The position numbers and the translations under genes were made by a program. Positions 16,454 to 24,744 of a DNA stretch of 64,000 nt are shown piece after piece. The DNA comes from Thiomonas sp. X19 (GTDB lineage: Bacteria; Pseudomonadota; Gammaproteobacteria; Burkholderiales; Burkholderiaceae_C). The stretch is taken from the NCBI RefSeq assembly GCF_900089495.1, contig NZ_LT605203.1:3362030-3426029 (forward strand), written 5' to 3'. Numbering within the stretch: position 1 is the stretch's first letter; each line of letters starts with the position of its first letter. The notes under the pieces were generated by a model. It worked only from the letters and a program-made list of their open reading frames with translations, was not told the DNA's origin and ran no database searches.

Positions 16454-17599
16454 ATGGCAACCATGACCTGCATTGAAGATCTGCGCGTTCTCGCCAAGCG
16501 AAGGGTTCCGCGGATGTTTTACGACTATGCCGATTCAGGCTCCTGGACCGAGACGACCTATCGTTCCAATCAAGATGATTTCCAGCGCATCAAGCTCCGG
16601 CAGCGAGTGGCCGTCGACGTCGATCAGCGCTCGTTGCGATCGCGGATGATCGGGCAGGATGTCGCCATGCCGGTGGCGCTCGCGCCAACGGGCCTGACCG
16701 GGATGCAACATGCTGACGGCGAGATTCTGGCTGCGCGCGCGGCGGAGAAATGTGGCGTGCCCTTCACCCTCTCGACCATGAGCATCTGCTCCATCGAAGA
16801 CGTCGCGGCACATACCAAGGCGCCATTCTGGTTCCAGCTCTACGTGATGCGCGACCGCGACTTCATCGAGCGTTTGATCGACCGCGCCAAGGCCGCCCGT
16901 TGCTCGGCCTTGATGCTCACCTTGGATTTGCAGATCCTGGGGCAACGCCACAAGGATTTGAAGAATGGCCTGTCGGCACCACCGAAACCGACCCTGGCCA
17001 ATCTGCTCAATCTGGCGACAAAGCCAAGATGGGGCTTGGGCATGCTGGGAACCCGCAGGCATGGCTTCGGCAACATCGTCGGGCATGTCAAGGGGGTCGA
17101 GGACATGGGGTCGCTATCGGCCTGGACCAGCCAGCAATTTGACCCACGCCTGACATGGGAAGACGTGGCGTGGATCAAGAAGTGCTGGGGTGGCAAGCTG
17201 ATTCTCAAGGGCGTCATGGACGCCGAGGATGCGCAGCGTGCCGCAGACTCGGGCGCGGATGCCCTCATTGTCTCCAACCACGGCGGACGCCAGCTTGATG
17301 GCGCGCCGAGCTCGATCTCGGCGCTGCCGGCCATCGTCGATGCCGTCGGTTCGCGCATCGAGGTTTGGATCGATGGCGGAATCCGCTCGGGCCAGGACGT
17401 GCTCAAGGCCGTCGCGCTGGGCGCAAAGGGCACCTTGATCGGTCGAGCCTTTCTGTACGGCCTGGGCGCTCAGGGCCAAGCTGGCGTCGAGCACTGTCTC
17501 AATATCATTCGGAATGAATTGGACATAACCATGGCATTTTGTGGGAAAACGGATATCCATCAGATCGATCGCGGCGTTTTACAGCACTCCCCTTGGTAA
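16454..17599 (+). CDS. lldD: L-lactate dehydrogenase (FMN-dependent alpha-hydroxy-acid oxidase family)
   Basis: A 381-residue TIM-barrel flavoenzyme that oxidises L-lactate to pyruvate and feeds quinones at the inner membrane. Landmarks: RVPRMFYDYADSGSWTE at the N-terminus, MPVALAPTGLTGM for FMN binding, the catalytic-His block SNHGGRQLDGAPSS, and IDGGIRSGQDVLKAVALGAK for the phosphate site. GGTGACATC precedes the ATG closely. It lies downstream of lldP in the same operon under LldR. A related 2-hydroxy acid could be the substrate, but the context favours L-lactate. Confidence 0.92.
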   Translation: MATMTCIEDLRVLAKRRVPRMFYDYADSGSWTETTYRSNQDDFQRIKLRQRVAVDVDQRSLRSRMIGQDVAMPVALAPTGLTGMQHADGEILAARAAEKCGVPFTLSTMSICSIEDVAAHTKAPFWFQLYVMRDRDFIERLIDRAKAARCSALMLTLDLQILGQRHKDLKNGLSAPPKPTLANLLNLATKPRWGLGMLGTRRHGFGNIVGHVKGVEDMGSLSAWTSQQFDPRLTWEDVAWIKKCWGGKLILKGVMDAEDAQRAADSGADALIVSNHGGRQLDGAPSSISALPAIVDAVGSRIEVWIDGGIRSGQDVLKAVALGAKGTLIGRAFLYGLGAQGQAGVEHCLNIIRNELDITMAFCGKTDIHQIDRGVLQHSPW

Positions 17600-17708
17600 T
17601 TGCCTGGCCATGGGTGGCTGCGTCTCGGCTTGAACGGCATCCTGGTCATCGAGACATGCGCCTCATGCAGATCGATGAAGACGGCGCCCACAGCAATCCG
17701 GAGCATGC

Positions 17709-18803
17709 ATGGCCCCCCTCCTCTTGACCGTCGCGACAGGCGGCTTCGAGTCCGCCCGTCACATGGCTCTGCTCCCTGACGGTGACCGTCGTCGCAATCT
17801 GCATGGCCATGGCTTTCGGGCTTCGGTATTCGCGGAACTGCCAGACGGTTGGGCGCCTTTCCCCGGGGGCGAGGTGCCTGCCCTGCAGGGGCACATGCAG
17901 CAGGTTCTCGAACCGCTGAACTACGCACTCCTGAACCAGGTCATCGACCAGCCCACCGATGAGAATATTGCCCGCTGGGTTCGCAAGCACCTGGCGTTGC
18001 CGGGCATCCATCGCCTCGCGGTCCAAAGTACGGCAAACCAGGGCGTAGACCTCGACCGCGACGGGATGGTGCAGGTATGGCGGCGGTACCCCTTTCAAGC
18101 CGCCCACCGATTGCCGAACGTACCGATGGGGCACAAATGTGGCCGCATGCACGGCCATGGTTTCCAGGCCATCGTGCACGCGAACCAAACCCCCGGATCA
18201 CGGCCTCTCGGCATCGACTACGACCAGCTCGACGAGGTTTGGGAGCCTTTGCACAACACCCTGAACCACACCTGCCTCAACGACATGGATGGTTTGAGCA
18301 ACCCCACCAGCGAGCTCATCTCATCGTGGCTGTGGGCGCGTCTCAAGCCGACGTTGCCTGAACTGTCCAGGATCGACGTGTTCGAGACAGCCTCGAGCGG
18401 TGCCAACTTTGACGGCCGTGACTACGGCATTTGGAAGGACTTCACACTCGATAGTGCGGTGCAACTTCAACGCGCACCTGTCGGGAGCCGCGAGAGCGCG
18501 ATCCATGGCCACACCTTCAGGTTGCGGCTACACCTGTGTGCACCCATCGACACCGTGATGGGTTGGACCGTCGATTTCGGAGACGTGAAGACGATCTTCG
18601 AGCCCGTGTTCAGGCGCCTTGATCATCAGCCCCTGCATGAGATGGCCGAACTACATGATGCTGATACGGCGAGCATCGCCGAGTGGATTTACAGAACGAC
18701 CAAGGTGAGTTTGCCCCAACTGGTTCGCGTGGAACTCTTCGAAACCCAAGGATGCGGCTCGGTCGTCACCGAAAACCTCATGATTCCGGCTCTGCCGGTG
18801 TAG
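17709..18803 (+). CDS. Protein with three tandem 6-pyruvoyl-tetrahydropterin-synthase/QueD-like domains
   Basis: The 364-residue protein contains three copies of the PTPS/QueD fold. Copy 1 has FESARHM and HGH at 32-34 but no cysteine before it. Copy 2 (from about 124) has FQAAHRL, the full catalytic block C144-GRM-HGH148-150 and LNHTCLND, so it alone keeps the C-x3-HGH cysteine. Copy 3 (from about 243) has HGH at 266-268 and RLDHQPLHEM plus VELFETQGCG, but lacks the cysteine and the first zinc-ligand His. Active QueD makes 6-carboxytetrahydropterin for queuosine; here one active and two degenerate copies may form a pseudo-trimeric unit. No queC or queE is near. Function uncertain. Confidence 0.8.
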   Translation: MAPLLLTVATGGFESARHMALLPDGDRRRNLHGHGFRASVFAELPDGWAPFPGGEVPALQGHMQQVLEPLNYALLNQVIDQPTDENIARWVRKHLALPGIHRLAVQSTANQGVDLDRDGMVQVWRRYPFQAAHRLPNVPMGHKCGRMHGHGFQAIVHANQTPGSRPLGIDYDQLDEVWEPLHNTLNHTCLNDMDGLSNPTSELISSWLWARLKPTLPELSRIDVFETASSGANFDGRDYGIWKDFTLDSAVQLQRAPVGSRESAIHGHTFRLRLHLCAPIDTVMGWTVDFGDVKTIFEPVFRRLDHQPLHEMAELHDADTASIAEWIYRTTKVSLPQLVRVELFETQGCGSVVTENLMIPALPV

Positions 18804-18997
18804 ACGATGACCGACTCGGCCCGATCTGCGGCCTGGCGTCCGCGACGCCAGTGCAGTTGCAACGACCGCACGACAGGACAGCGGCCGAGACCAGCCTGTG
18901 GGGTTGCCGTCGCAGCAGATGCGGCCTGACAGCCCGATCGCTGGCAACATTTCGACAAATCTTTGGTGCTGCTACGCACCATGAGACCTGCCTTTGT

Positions 18998-19011
18998 TTG
19001 ATGCGTGTCAA
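18998..19011 (+). promoter_or_regulatory. FNR-type box upstream of the fnr-like gene
   Basis: TTGAT-GCGT-GTCAA matches the FNR consensus TTGAT-N4-ATCAA at nine of ten fixed positions, flanked by further T/A symmetry (T before, A after). It is 70 nt before the small frame at 19081 and 235 nt before the FNR-like gene at 19246, suggesting autoregulation. Confidence 0.68.
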
Positions 19012-19080
19012 ATTTGCTCGGAAATGGGGCCTGGAGAATACCCCCAGTGCCTTTCGCACACGCCTTGAAGAGGACTTCAT

Positions 19081-19249
19081 CATGCGGATGTCCGCGCACG
19101 TTTGCACGCATACACCAGCTCGTTGCGGGCTCAGCCGTTGGCGCTGCAAGCCGCGATCCCTCGCCGTCACCGCGCCGTCGTTATTGGGCTCGATCCTGTT
19201 CAGCGCCCCGGCCCAAACCCTACAGATGCACTGCCAGGATGTGCAATGA
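19081..19249 (+). CDS. Possible short upstream ORF coupled to the fnr-like gene
   Basis: ATG 19081 is preceded by AGAGGA at 8 nt and opens a 55-codon frame rich in Arg, Cys and Ser. Its stop codon overlaps the ATG of the FNR-like gene (ATGA at 19246-19249), an arrangement that often couples translation. The peptide resembles nothing I know; it may be a leader peptide or chance. Confidence 0.3.
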
Positions 19250-20091
19250 ACACGCGAACACCTGCCCGTCAAGAACTCCAAGGGCGCGGCATGCGCGACA
19301 CGGAAGTGAAAAGCCTGAGTGCCGGCATCGGCGTCGTCAGCGAGTTGAGGTCCGTTCCTGACGCCACGATCCATCGTGTGAACCATGTCGATCCCTGTGA
19401 TCAATGCTTTCAAAGCCGATCCTGCCTGCAGGCTGCCTTGCTGCGTGATGGATCGATGGATCGTCGCGGTGTGCCAGGAGCCGCCATTCGACTCAGCAAG
19501 GGCCAGCGACTTTTTGCAACCGGCCGGACCTTGGATCGCGTCTATGCAATCCGTGCCGGGTCGTTCAAGTCGGTGCTGCGATGTGCTGACGGAAGGCAAC
19601 AGGTTCTCGGATTTCACGTCTCTGGGGACATGATGGGCCTCGATGGCTTCGCCGCTCAGCTCTACCTTTGCGATGCCGTGGCCATGGAGGCCAGCGAAGC
19701 CTGCGAAATCGATGCGCGGGCCCTGGAGTCAGCAGCACGGGACCACTCCATCCTGCGACGACGGATCCAATCGCTGATTGCCCAGAGCATGATGCGTGCG
19801 CAGCAAAACCTTCTCGTTCTTGGCAGCATGCAGGGTGCAGAGCGTTTGGCGCATTTTTTATTGGACTTGTCGGAGCGCTACCAGGCGCTCGGACTTTCGT
19901 CTCGCGAATTTGCGCTGCGGATGACCCGCAAGGACATAGGCAGCTATCTGGGCTTGTATTCGGAGACCGTCAGCCGACTCTTCGCGCGGCTTGAGCGTGC
20001 CGGGCTGATCCAGATGACGAGACGGCACCGGGTTCAGATCAGCGATCGCGCCGGCCTCGCGGCCCTGCTGTCCTCCCCGTCGGGGGATTGA
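19246..20091 (+). CDS. FNR-family oxygen-responsive transcriptional regulator
   Basis: A 281-residue Crp/Fnr regulator. The N-terminus has C-x2-C-x5-C in DPCDQCFQSRSC and the fourth cysteine in EASEACEID, at the positions of the four [4Fe-4S] ligands of E. coli FNR. The cyclic-nucleotide-like barrel follows (ALRIRAGSFKSVLRCADGRQQ-type region with VLGFHVSGDMMGLDG), and the C-terminal helix-turn-helix has DIGSYLGLYSETVSRLFARL, whose E--SR reads FNR boxes (TTGAT). ATG 19246 is chosen for nearby AGGA; ATG 19291 is possible. It is preceded by its own FNR-type box. It is likely the master regulator of the low-oxygen genes nearby. Confidence 0.88.
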   Translation: MNTRTPARQELQGRGMRDTEVKSLSAGIGVVSELRSVPDATIHRVNHVDPCDQCFQSRSCLQAALLRDGSMDRRGVPGAAIRLSKGQRLFATGRTLDRVYAIRAGSFKSVLRCADGRQQVLGFHVSGDMMGLDGFAAQLYLCDAVAMEASEACEIDARALESAARDHSILRRRIQSLIAQSMMRAQQNLLVLGSMQGAERLAHFLLDLSERYQALGLSSREFALRMTRKDIGSYLGLYSETVSRLFARLERAGLIQMTRRHRVQISDRAGLAALLSSPSGD

Positions 20092-20254
20092 TGTCTCGCC
20101 CCCATTGCGAGCGCAGCGGCTTGATGGGGTCCGACGCATGGCCCAACCGACGGCTGTTGTGCGGAGCGCCAAGCAAACGCCCCATCACGCATGGCTTCAA
20201 GTCCCGGCGGCCTCGTGCCGCACCACTTTCACACCTTGCCTGGAAACGCCATCC

Positions 20255-20674
20255 ATGTCAGCGCAACTGATTCCCACACCGCTTCTGCCCACTCGAATTG
20301 CCGTTGAGGATGACCTCAGCGAGCGTGTGTTCGTCCTGGCGGCTGAACTGTTCAGCGCCCTGGCGACACCCATTCGTTTACGCATTTTGGGCGCCATCTG
20401 CGCACAAGGCAAAAGCGTGAATGCCATCGTCGAGGCGGTTGAGTCCACACAACCCAATGTCTCGCAGCATCTCAAAATGCTGTATCTGGCAGGGATCGTG
20501 GCAAAACGTCGCATCGGCAATCAGATGGTTTACCGCGTGCAAAGCGAGGAGGTCCTTCAGTTGTGCGATCTGGTTTGCACCAGAATCGCCTCCGAGCTCG
20601 ATCCTCAGGAGCCATGGAGCAAGGGAAAGACAATGCAAACCGCAAAACACCTCGGGGCCACACGCCCATTTTGA
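20255..20674 (+). CDS. ArsR-family regulator, paralogue of AioF
   Basis: A 139-residue winged-helix regulator of the ArsR/SmtB family. After a 25-residue leader the domain reads LAAELFSALATPIRLRILGAI, then VESTQPNVSQHLKMLYLAGIV and RRIGNQMVYRVQSEEVLQLCDLVC. The same blocks appear in the AioF-like protein at 45052 (LFAALSSPMRLSIV, IGSSQPNTSLHLRQLHQIGIV, DLCKIVC), so the two are paralogues. The metal-binding CVCDL motif of classical ArsR is absent; single cysteines lie near the C-terminal helix. It stands between two FNR-like genes; its inducer is unknown. Confidence 0.82.
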   Translation: MSAQLIPTPLLPTRIAVEDDLSERVFVLAAELFSALATPIRLRILGAICAQGKSVNAIVEAVESTQPNVSQHLKMLYLAGIVAKRRIGNQMVYRVQSEEVLQLCDLVCTRIASELDPQEPWSKGKTMQTAKHLGATRPF

Positions 20675-20746
20675 CGAGCGCAGCGTTCCAGGCGTCGATG
20701 CAATGGAATGGCAACGGCATGCCCCGGCGTGGCGATCGACAACCCA

Positions 20747-21481
20747 TCAAGGCCCCGCCTCCCCAAGTTGGCCCGCCACTGCCTTGATGGCCTCGGGATC
20801 GACCACATCGATGCGGTGAACCTGGCCGCGGATCCATCCCTGTTTTCTGAATGCGGAGAAAACCCTGCTGACCGTCTCCACGCGCAAGCGCAAATAGTCC
20901 GCGATGTCAGCTCGCGGAATATTGGGAAGAATCCGATGGCCGGGGCTGTTGCACGTCGCATCGGCATGCATGACTTTCATCATGTAGTAGGCCACGCGGA
21001 CTTGCGAGCCGGATTGAATGACGTGCGTCAATTGGTAGGTTGGCAGGAGCCGTGTCGCCAGCGCCGCGCTGACTCGACCGCAAAGCTCTTTTGAAGCCCG
21101 ACTCTTGCCCTTGATATTGCAAGCCACGCTGCACACGGATGTCATCGACATGGATGCCTTGAACTCCCTGTGCAGGGGCTCAAATTCAATCAGCGATTCA
21201 AGCGCAAACAATTGCCCGGGGAAACACAAATCGATGATCGAACTTTGGTGCACGGCATCGTTCCAGACGGATTTGACCGCGCCCGACCTGACCGCATACA
21301 GATGACTCGGCTGAATCAGGATGGGCGCACCGGCACGGAACGTCTCCACCTGAATTCTTGTTTGCGCTTTGCCGCGCGCATCCCCTAACAAGCCGAGCAA
21401 ACCACACCGACTGCGACTCGGACAAAGCTGGCATGGAACGGCCTCGGCAGACAAACGAGGATCGACGCGTTGGGTGCTCAT
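20747..21481 (-). CDS. FNR-family transcriptional regulator downstream of ctaD
   Basis: A 244-residue Crp/Fnr regulator with the cluster pattern PCQLCPSRSRCG (C-x2-C-x5-C) and a fourth cysteine in CSVACNIKG, at the place equivalent to Cys122 of FNR. The C-terminal reading helix is DIADYLRLRVETVSRVFSAF, with E-VSR contacts for TTGAT boxes. I choose ATG 21481; a TTG at 21547 would add 22 residues. It lies 230 nt downstream of ctaD on the same strand, so it may be co-transcribed with it. It is clearly distinct from the FNR-like protein at 19246. Confidence 0.85.
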   Translation of the reverse strand: MSTQRVDPRLSAEAVPCQLCPSRSRCGLLGLLGDARGKAQTRIQVETFRAGAPILIQPSHLYAVRSGAVKSVWNDAVHQSSIIDLCFPGQLFALESLIEFEPLHREFKASMSMTSVCSVACNIKGKSRASKELCGRVSAALATRLLPTYQLTHVIQSGSQVRVAYYMMKVMHADATCNSPGHRILPNIPRADIADYLRLRVETVSRVFSAFRKQGWIRGQVHRIDVVDPEAIKAVAGQLGEAGP

Positions 21482-21711
21482 GGGAAAACCATCGCACTGC
21501 GTGTTCACGGAAACTCCAGTGTCCTGAGTTGGGGGTTCGTTGAACAAGTCGGCACATCAAGGAGATTCGCCGAAAACGCTGACAGGCAAGGCGTGGCGCG
21601 CAGCCAGGTTGGATGCCTGGCGAGCACCGCAACGCGGCATGTCGGCGTTTCTCGGCCAATGTCATCAACGAAACCTAACTCAGCACACTCGCTTGCCTGC
21701 GCATCAACGGA

Positions 21712-23343
21712 TCAGCCGCTGGGCAACACACGTGTTGCCGTCTGATCCAGCTTGGGCGGTGTGGCGTGGGTGTGGAACGGCGCGGGTGATGGAACCTCCC
21801 ATTCCAAGCCGTGCGCCCCTTCCCAGGGACGCTGCGGAGCCTTGGCACCATGCCCGCGCACGACAGGAAGCACCACGGCAAACAGGAAATAGGCCTGCGC
21901 CAGTCCGAACATGAACGCGCCGATCGACGAAATCATGTTGAAGTCGGTGAACTGCACCGGATAGTCGGCGTAGCGGCGCACCATGCCTCCGAGGCCGAGG
22001 AAGAACTGCGGGAAGAAGGTCAGGTTCGCGCCAATGAGCGAAAACCAGAAATGGATCTGCCCGGCACGCTCGTTGTACATCGTGCCGGTCCACTTCGGCG
22101 ACCAATAGTAGAAGGCCATGAAAAGCGCGAACAGCACGCTGATGGCCATCGTGTAGTGGAAATGGGAGACCACGTAATAGGTGTTGTGCACCTGGATGTC
22201 GATCGGCGCCAGAGCCAGCACCAGGCCGGTGAAGCCGCCGATGAGGAACAGGACGATGAAGCCAACGGCCCAGAGCATGGGCGTCTCGAAGGTCAATGAG
22301 CCGCGCCACATCGTGGCCACCCAGTTGAAGATCTTCACACCGGTCGGAACGGCGATGAGCATGGTGGCGTACATGAAGAACAACTGACCGGTGACGGGCA
22401 TACCGGCCGTGAACATGTGGTGCGCCCAGACGATGAAGGACAGGATGGCGATGGCCGCGGTGGCATACACCATCGAGCCGTAGCCGAACAAGGGCTTGCG
22501 CGAGAAGGTGGGCACAACCGTGCTCATGATGCCGAAGCACGGCAGGATCAGCACATAGACCTCGGGGTGACCAAAGAACCAAAGGAGGTGCTGGTAGAGC
22601 ACCGGGTCCCCACCTCCGGCGGCGTTGAAGAAGCTGGTGCCGAAATGTCGGTCGGTCAGGGTCATCGTCACCGCACCGGCCAGCACCGGCATGATGGCGA
22701 TGAGCAGGTAGGCGGTGATCAGCCAGGTCCAGGCGAACATGGGCATCTTCATCAGCGTCATGCCGGGCGCGCGCATGTTCAGGATGGTGACAATGATGTT
22801 GATCGACCCCATGATGGACGAGGCGCCAAGAATGTGGACCGCAAAGATCACCAGGTCCATGCCCATTCCCTGCTGAATGGTCAGGGGCGCATACAGCGTC
22901 CAGCCCACATCAGGGGCGCCGCCAGGAACGAAAAAGGCCACCACCCCGAGGAGTGCGGCAGGGATGAGCAGCCAAAAACTGAGGTTGTTCATGCGCGGGA
23001 AGGCCATGTCGGGCGCCCCGATCTGCAGCGGGATCATCCAATTGGCCAGCCCGGTGAGGGCTGGCATCACGGCAAGAAAAATCATGATGATGCCGTGCAT
23101 GGTGGAAAACGCGAGATAAACCTGAGGATTGAGAAACTGGATCCCCGGCTCGAACAGCTCGGCGCGCATGCCTAGCGCCAGCACTCCCCCGACGAACAGC
23201 ATCGTGAGGGCGAACACCAGGTACATCGTGCCGATGTCCTTGTGGTTGGTGGAAAACACCCAGCGCCGCCAGCCGTGTGGATGGTCATGGGCATGGTCGG
23301 CGCCGTGTGCGGGCGCGTGGACGGGATCGAGCACGGCGCTCAT
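21712..23343 (-). CDS. ctaD: Cytochrome c oxidase subunit I, orphan copy
   Basis: A 543-residue subunit I of an A1-type heme-copper oxidase. About twelve transmembrane helices carry the metal ligands: STMHG for low-spin heme, GHPEVYVLILP with the cross-linked His-Tyr pair and E of the D channel, WAHHMFTAGMP for CuB, and VVSHFHYT for both hemes. The C-terminal tail is Pro/His-rich. Subunits II and III (ctaC, ctaE) and assembly genes are absent from both sides, which is unusual. An FNR-type box lies 163 nt before the start, so expression is probably tied to oxygen tension. An FNR-like regulator gene follows. Confidence 0.92.
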   Translation of the reverse strand: MSAVLDPVHAPAHGADHAHDHPHGWRRWVFSTNHKDIGTMYLVFALTMLFVGGVLALGMRAELFEPGIQFLNPQVYLAFSTMHGIIMIFLAVMPALTGLANWMIPLQIGAPDMAFPRMNNLSFWLLIPAALLGVVAFFVPGGAPDVGWTLYAPLTIQQGMGMDLVIFAVHILGASSIMGSINIIVTILNMRAPGMTLMKMPMFAWTWLITAYLLIAIMPVLAGAVTMTLTDRHFGTSFFNAAGGGDPVLYQHLLWFFGHPEVYVLILPCFGIMSTVVPTFSRKPLFGYGSMVYATAAIAILSFIVWAHHMFTAGMPVTGQLFFMYATMLIAVPTGVKIFNWVATMWRGSLTFETPMLWAVGFIVLFLIGGFTGLVLALAPIDIQVHNTYYVVSHFHYTMAISVLFALFMAFYYWSPKWTGTMYNERAGQIHFWFSLIGANLTFFPQFFLGLGGMVRRYADYPVQFTDFNMISSIGAFMFGLAQAYFLFAVVLPVVRGHGAKAPQRPWEGAHGLEWEVPSPAPFHTHATPPKLDQTATRVLPSG

Positions 23344-23505
23344 GGGGTACTCCTTTCAGGAAACGTGGTTGTATGCAATGGATTCGCACGGCATGGCGGA
23401 AACGTGCCATTGCTCGCCTGCTGGCGCCCAACAGGGCTCATGCGCTGTTTTCTGATTTTGTAGTGGCGTTTGCAGACCTGCCCTTCAGGGTTAGGCCGCA
23501 TTCGG

Positions 23506-23519
23506 GTGATCCAGATCAA
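23506..23519 (-). promoter_or_regulatory. FNR-type box upstream of ctaD
   Basis: Read on the minus strand, TTGAT-CTGG-ATCAC differs from the FNR consensus TTGAT-N4-ATCAA at the last base only. It sits in the 404-nt divergent region between ctaD and the sigma-factor gene; nothing else in that region is recognisable to me. Confidence 0.68.
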
Positions 23520-23747
23520 GGAGTTGCAAAATTCCCAGGGTGCGTTGACACGCATCCATGGACGGTGAGCCATGGCGGCTTGGTCCGCAGCGCAAGCTTG
23601 AGGCAAAAACGCCACAACTTCGCCGCAGGCAGCATCGTTCGCGTCGGGGAGCCACGTTTGAAGCCCGCTTCCATACGGGCTTTTCCATGGCTGCGGCCTG
23701 CATAATCAGCGCTTCGCCGACTCCGCCAGCCAAGCGCCCCCTGGGCC

Positions 23748-24323
23748 ATGCCCACAGAACAAGAACTTTCCGCATTTCTTCGCAGCGTCGACAAGCGTGC
23801 CTTCAAGCGCGCGCAGTTTGCCACGCAAAACCCTGACGCCGCCCTGGACGTGGTGCAGGACTCGATGATCCGCCTGGCCGACAAGTATGGCGACCATGAT
23901 CCCGCTGAATGGCCGATGCTGTTCCAGCGTATCCTGACCAATGCCATACTCGACTGGCACCGGCGGCAGAAGGTGCGATCGGCCTGGATGAGCAATTTGT
24001 CCGATTTCCAAGGCGCTGGCGACGGCGAAGAATTCGACTTGCTGGAAACTTTGGAGATTGAAGCCTGCTCAGAGCAACTCGAGGGAGCCGACCGTCAGCT
24101 CGAACGGAGCCAAACTCTGGCGATTTTGGATGGCGAAATTCAAAAACTGCCGGACCGTCAACGGGAGTCTTTCCTGCTGCGTTATTGGGAAGGGTTGGAT
24201 GTCGCTGAAACGGCGGCGGCCATGGGTTGTTCCGAGGGCAGCGTCAAAACGCACTGTTCCAGGGCCACACATACCTTGGCCAAGGCACTCAAAGCGCAAG
24301 GTTTCGATCATGGACACACATAA
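23748..24323 (+). CDS. RNA polymerase sigma factor, ECF type
   Basis: A 191-residue sigma-70 family protein with regions 2 and 4 only. Region 2 contains DAALDVVQDSMIRLADKY and QRILTNAILDWHRRQKVR; region 4 contains LPDRQRESFLLRYWEGLDVAETAAAMGCSEGSVKTH, the helix-turn-helix for the -35 element, shown here only in part (LDVAETAAAMGCSEGSVKTH). It heads a tight cluster with a DUF3619 gene that overlaps its end, a DUF3106 gene and an RDD gene, an order I recall from many Burkholderiales. The DUF3619 protein could act as its membrane-bound partner, but that is inference. Confidence 0.88.
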   Translation: MPTEQELSAFLRSVDKRAFKRAQFATQNPDAALDVVQDSMIRLADKYGDHDPAEWPMLFQRILTNAILDWHRRQKVRSAWMSNLSDFQGAGDGEEFDLLETLEIEACSEQLEGADRQLERSQTLAILDGEIQKLPDRQRESFLLRYWEGLDVAETAAAMGCSEGSVKTHCSRATHTLAKALKAQGFDHGHT

Positions 24324-24744
24324 CAAAAAACTGAGTTTGACGGCGGCGGAGGCGCGTTTAGGCTATCAGGTCGCGGCGCGTCTGACAGAAGGCAACGAGC
24401 AACTGCCTGCGGACATCGCAGAACGGCTCAAAGGCATACGCCATATGGTGGTTGATCAGCACCGCCTGCAGCGAGCGCGGCATGCCCATGTCATGGTGTC
24501 GGCCCACAATGCCACGGCAACCCTGGGCGGGCCGGGAGAATCTTCATCCTGGCGCCTGCGGCTGGGCCTGTTGCTGGCGATTCCCACCTTGCTGTTTGGC
24601 CTGTATGCGCTGCAGCATTACCAGCAGGAGCGTTTCGTTCGCAAAATTGCCGATATCGATACGGCTTTGCTGCTCGATAACCTGCCGCCGCAGGCCTACG
24701 TTGATCCGGGCTTCACCAGCTATCTGCGGCAGAACGACGGATGA
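24310..24744 (+). CDS. DUF3619 family membrane protein
   Basis: A 144-residue protein with one membrane segment around residues 78-98 (LRLGLLLAIPTLLFGLYAL). The N-terminal cytoplasmic part has RLGYQVAARLTEGNEQLP and DIAERLKGIRHMVVDQ; the C-terminal part includes IDTALLLDNLPPQAYVDPGF, which is the block I associate with DUF3619. The ATG lies 14 nt inside the end of the sigma-factor gene. Topology and position resemble those of anti-sigma factors, but no anti-sigma domain is visible. Confidence 0.8.
   Translation: MDTHNKKLSLTAAEARLGYQVAARLTEGNEQLPADIAERLKGIRHMVVDQHRLQRARHAHVMVSAHNATATLGGPGESSSWRLRLGLLLAIPTLLFGLYALQHYQQERFVRKIADIDTALLLDNLPPQAYVDPGFTSYLRQNDG

Noticed and set aside
22417..23175. 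A 252-codon plus-strand frame
   Set aside because: Antisense to ctaD with His/Gly/Arg-rich composition and no motif.
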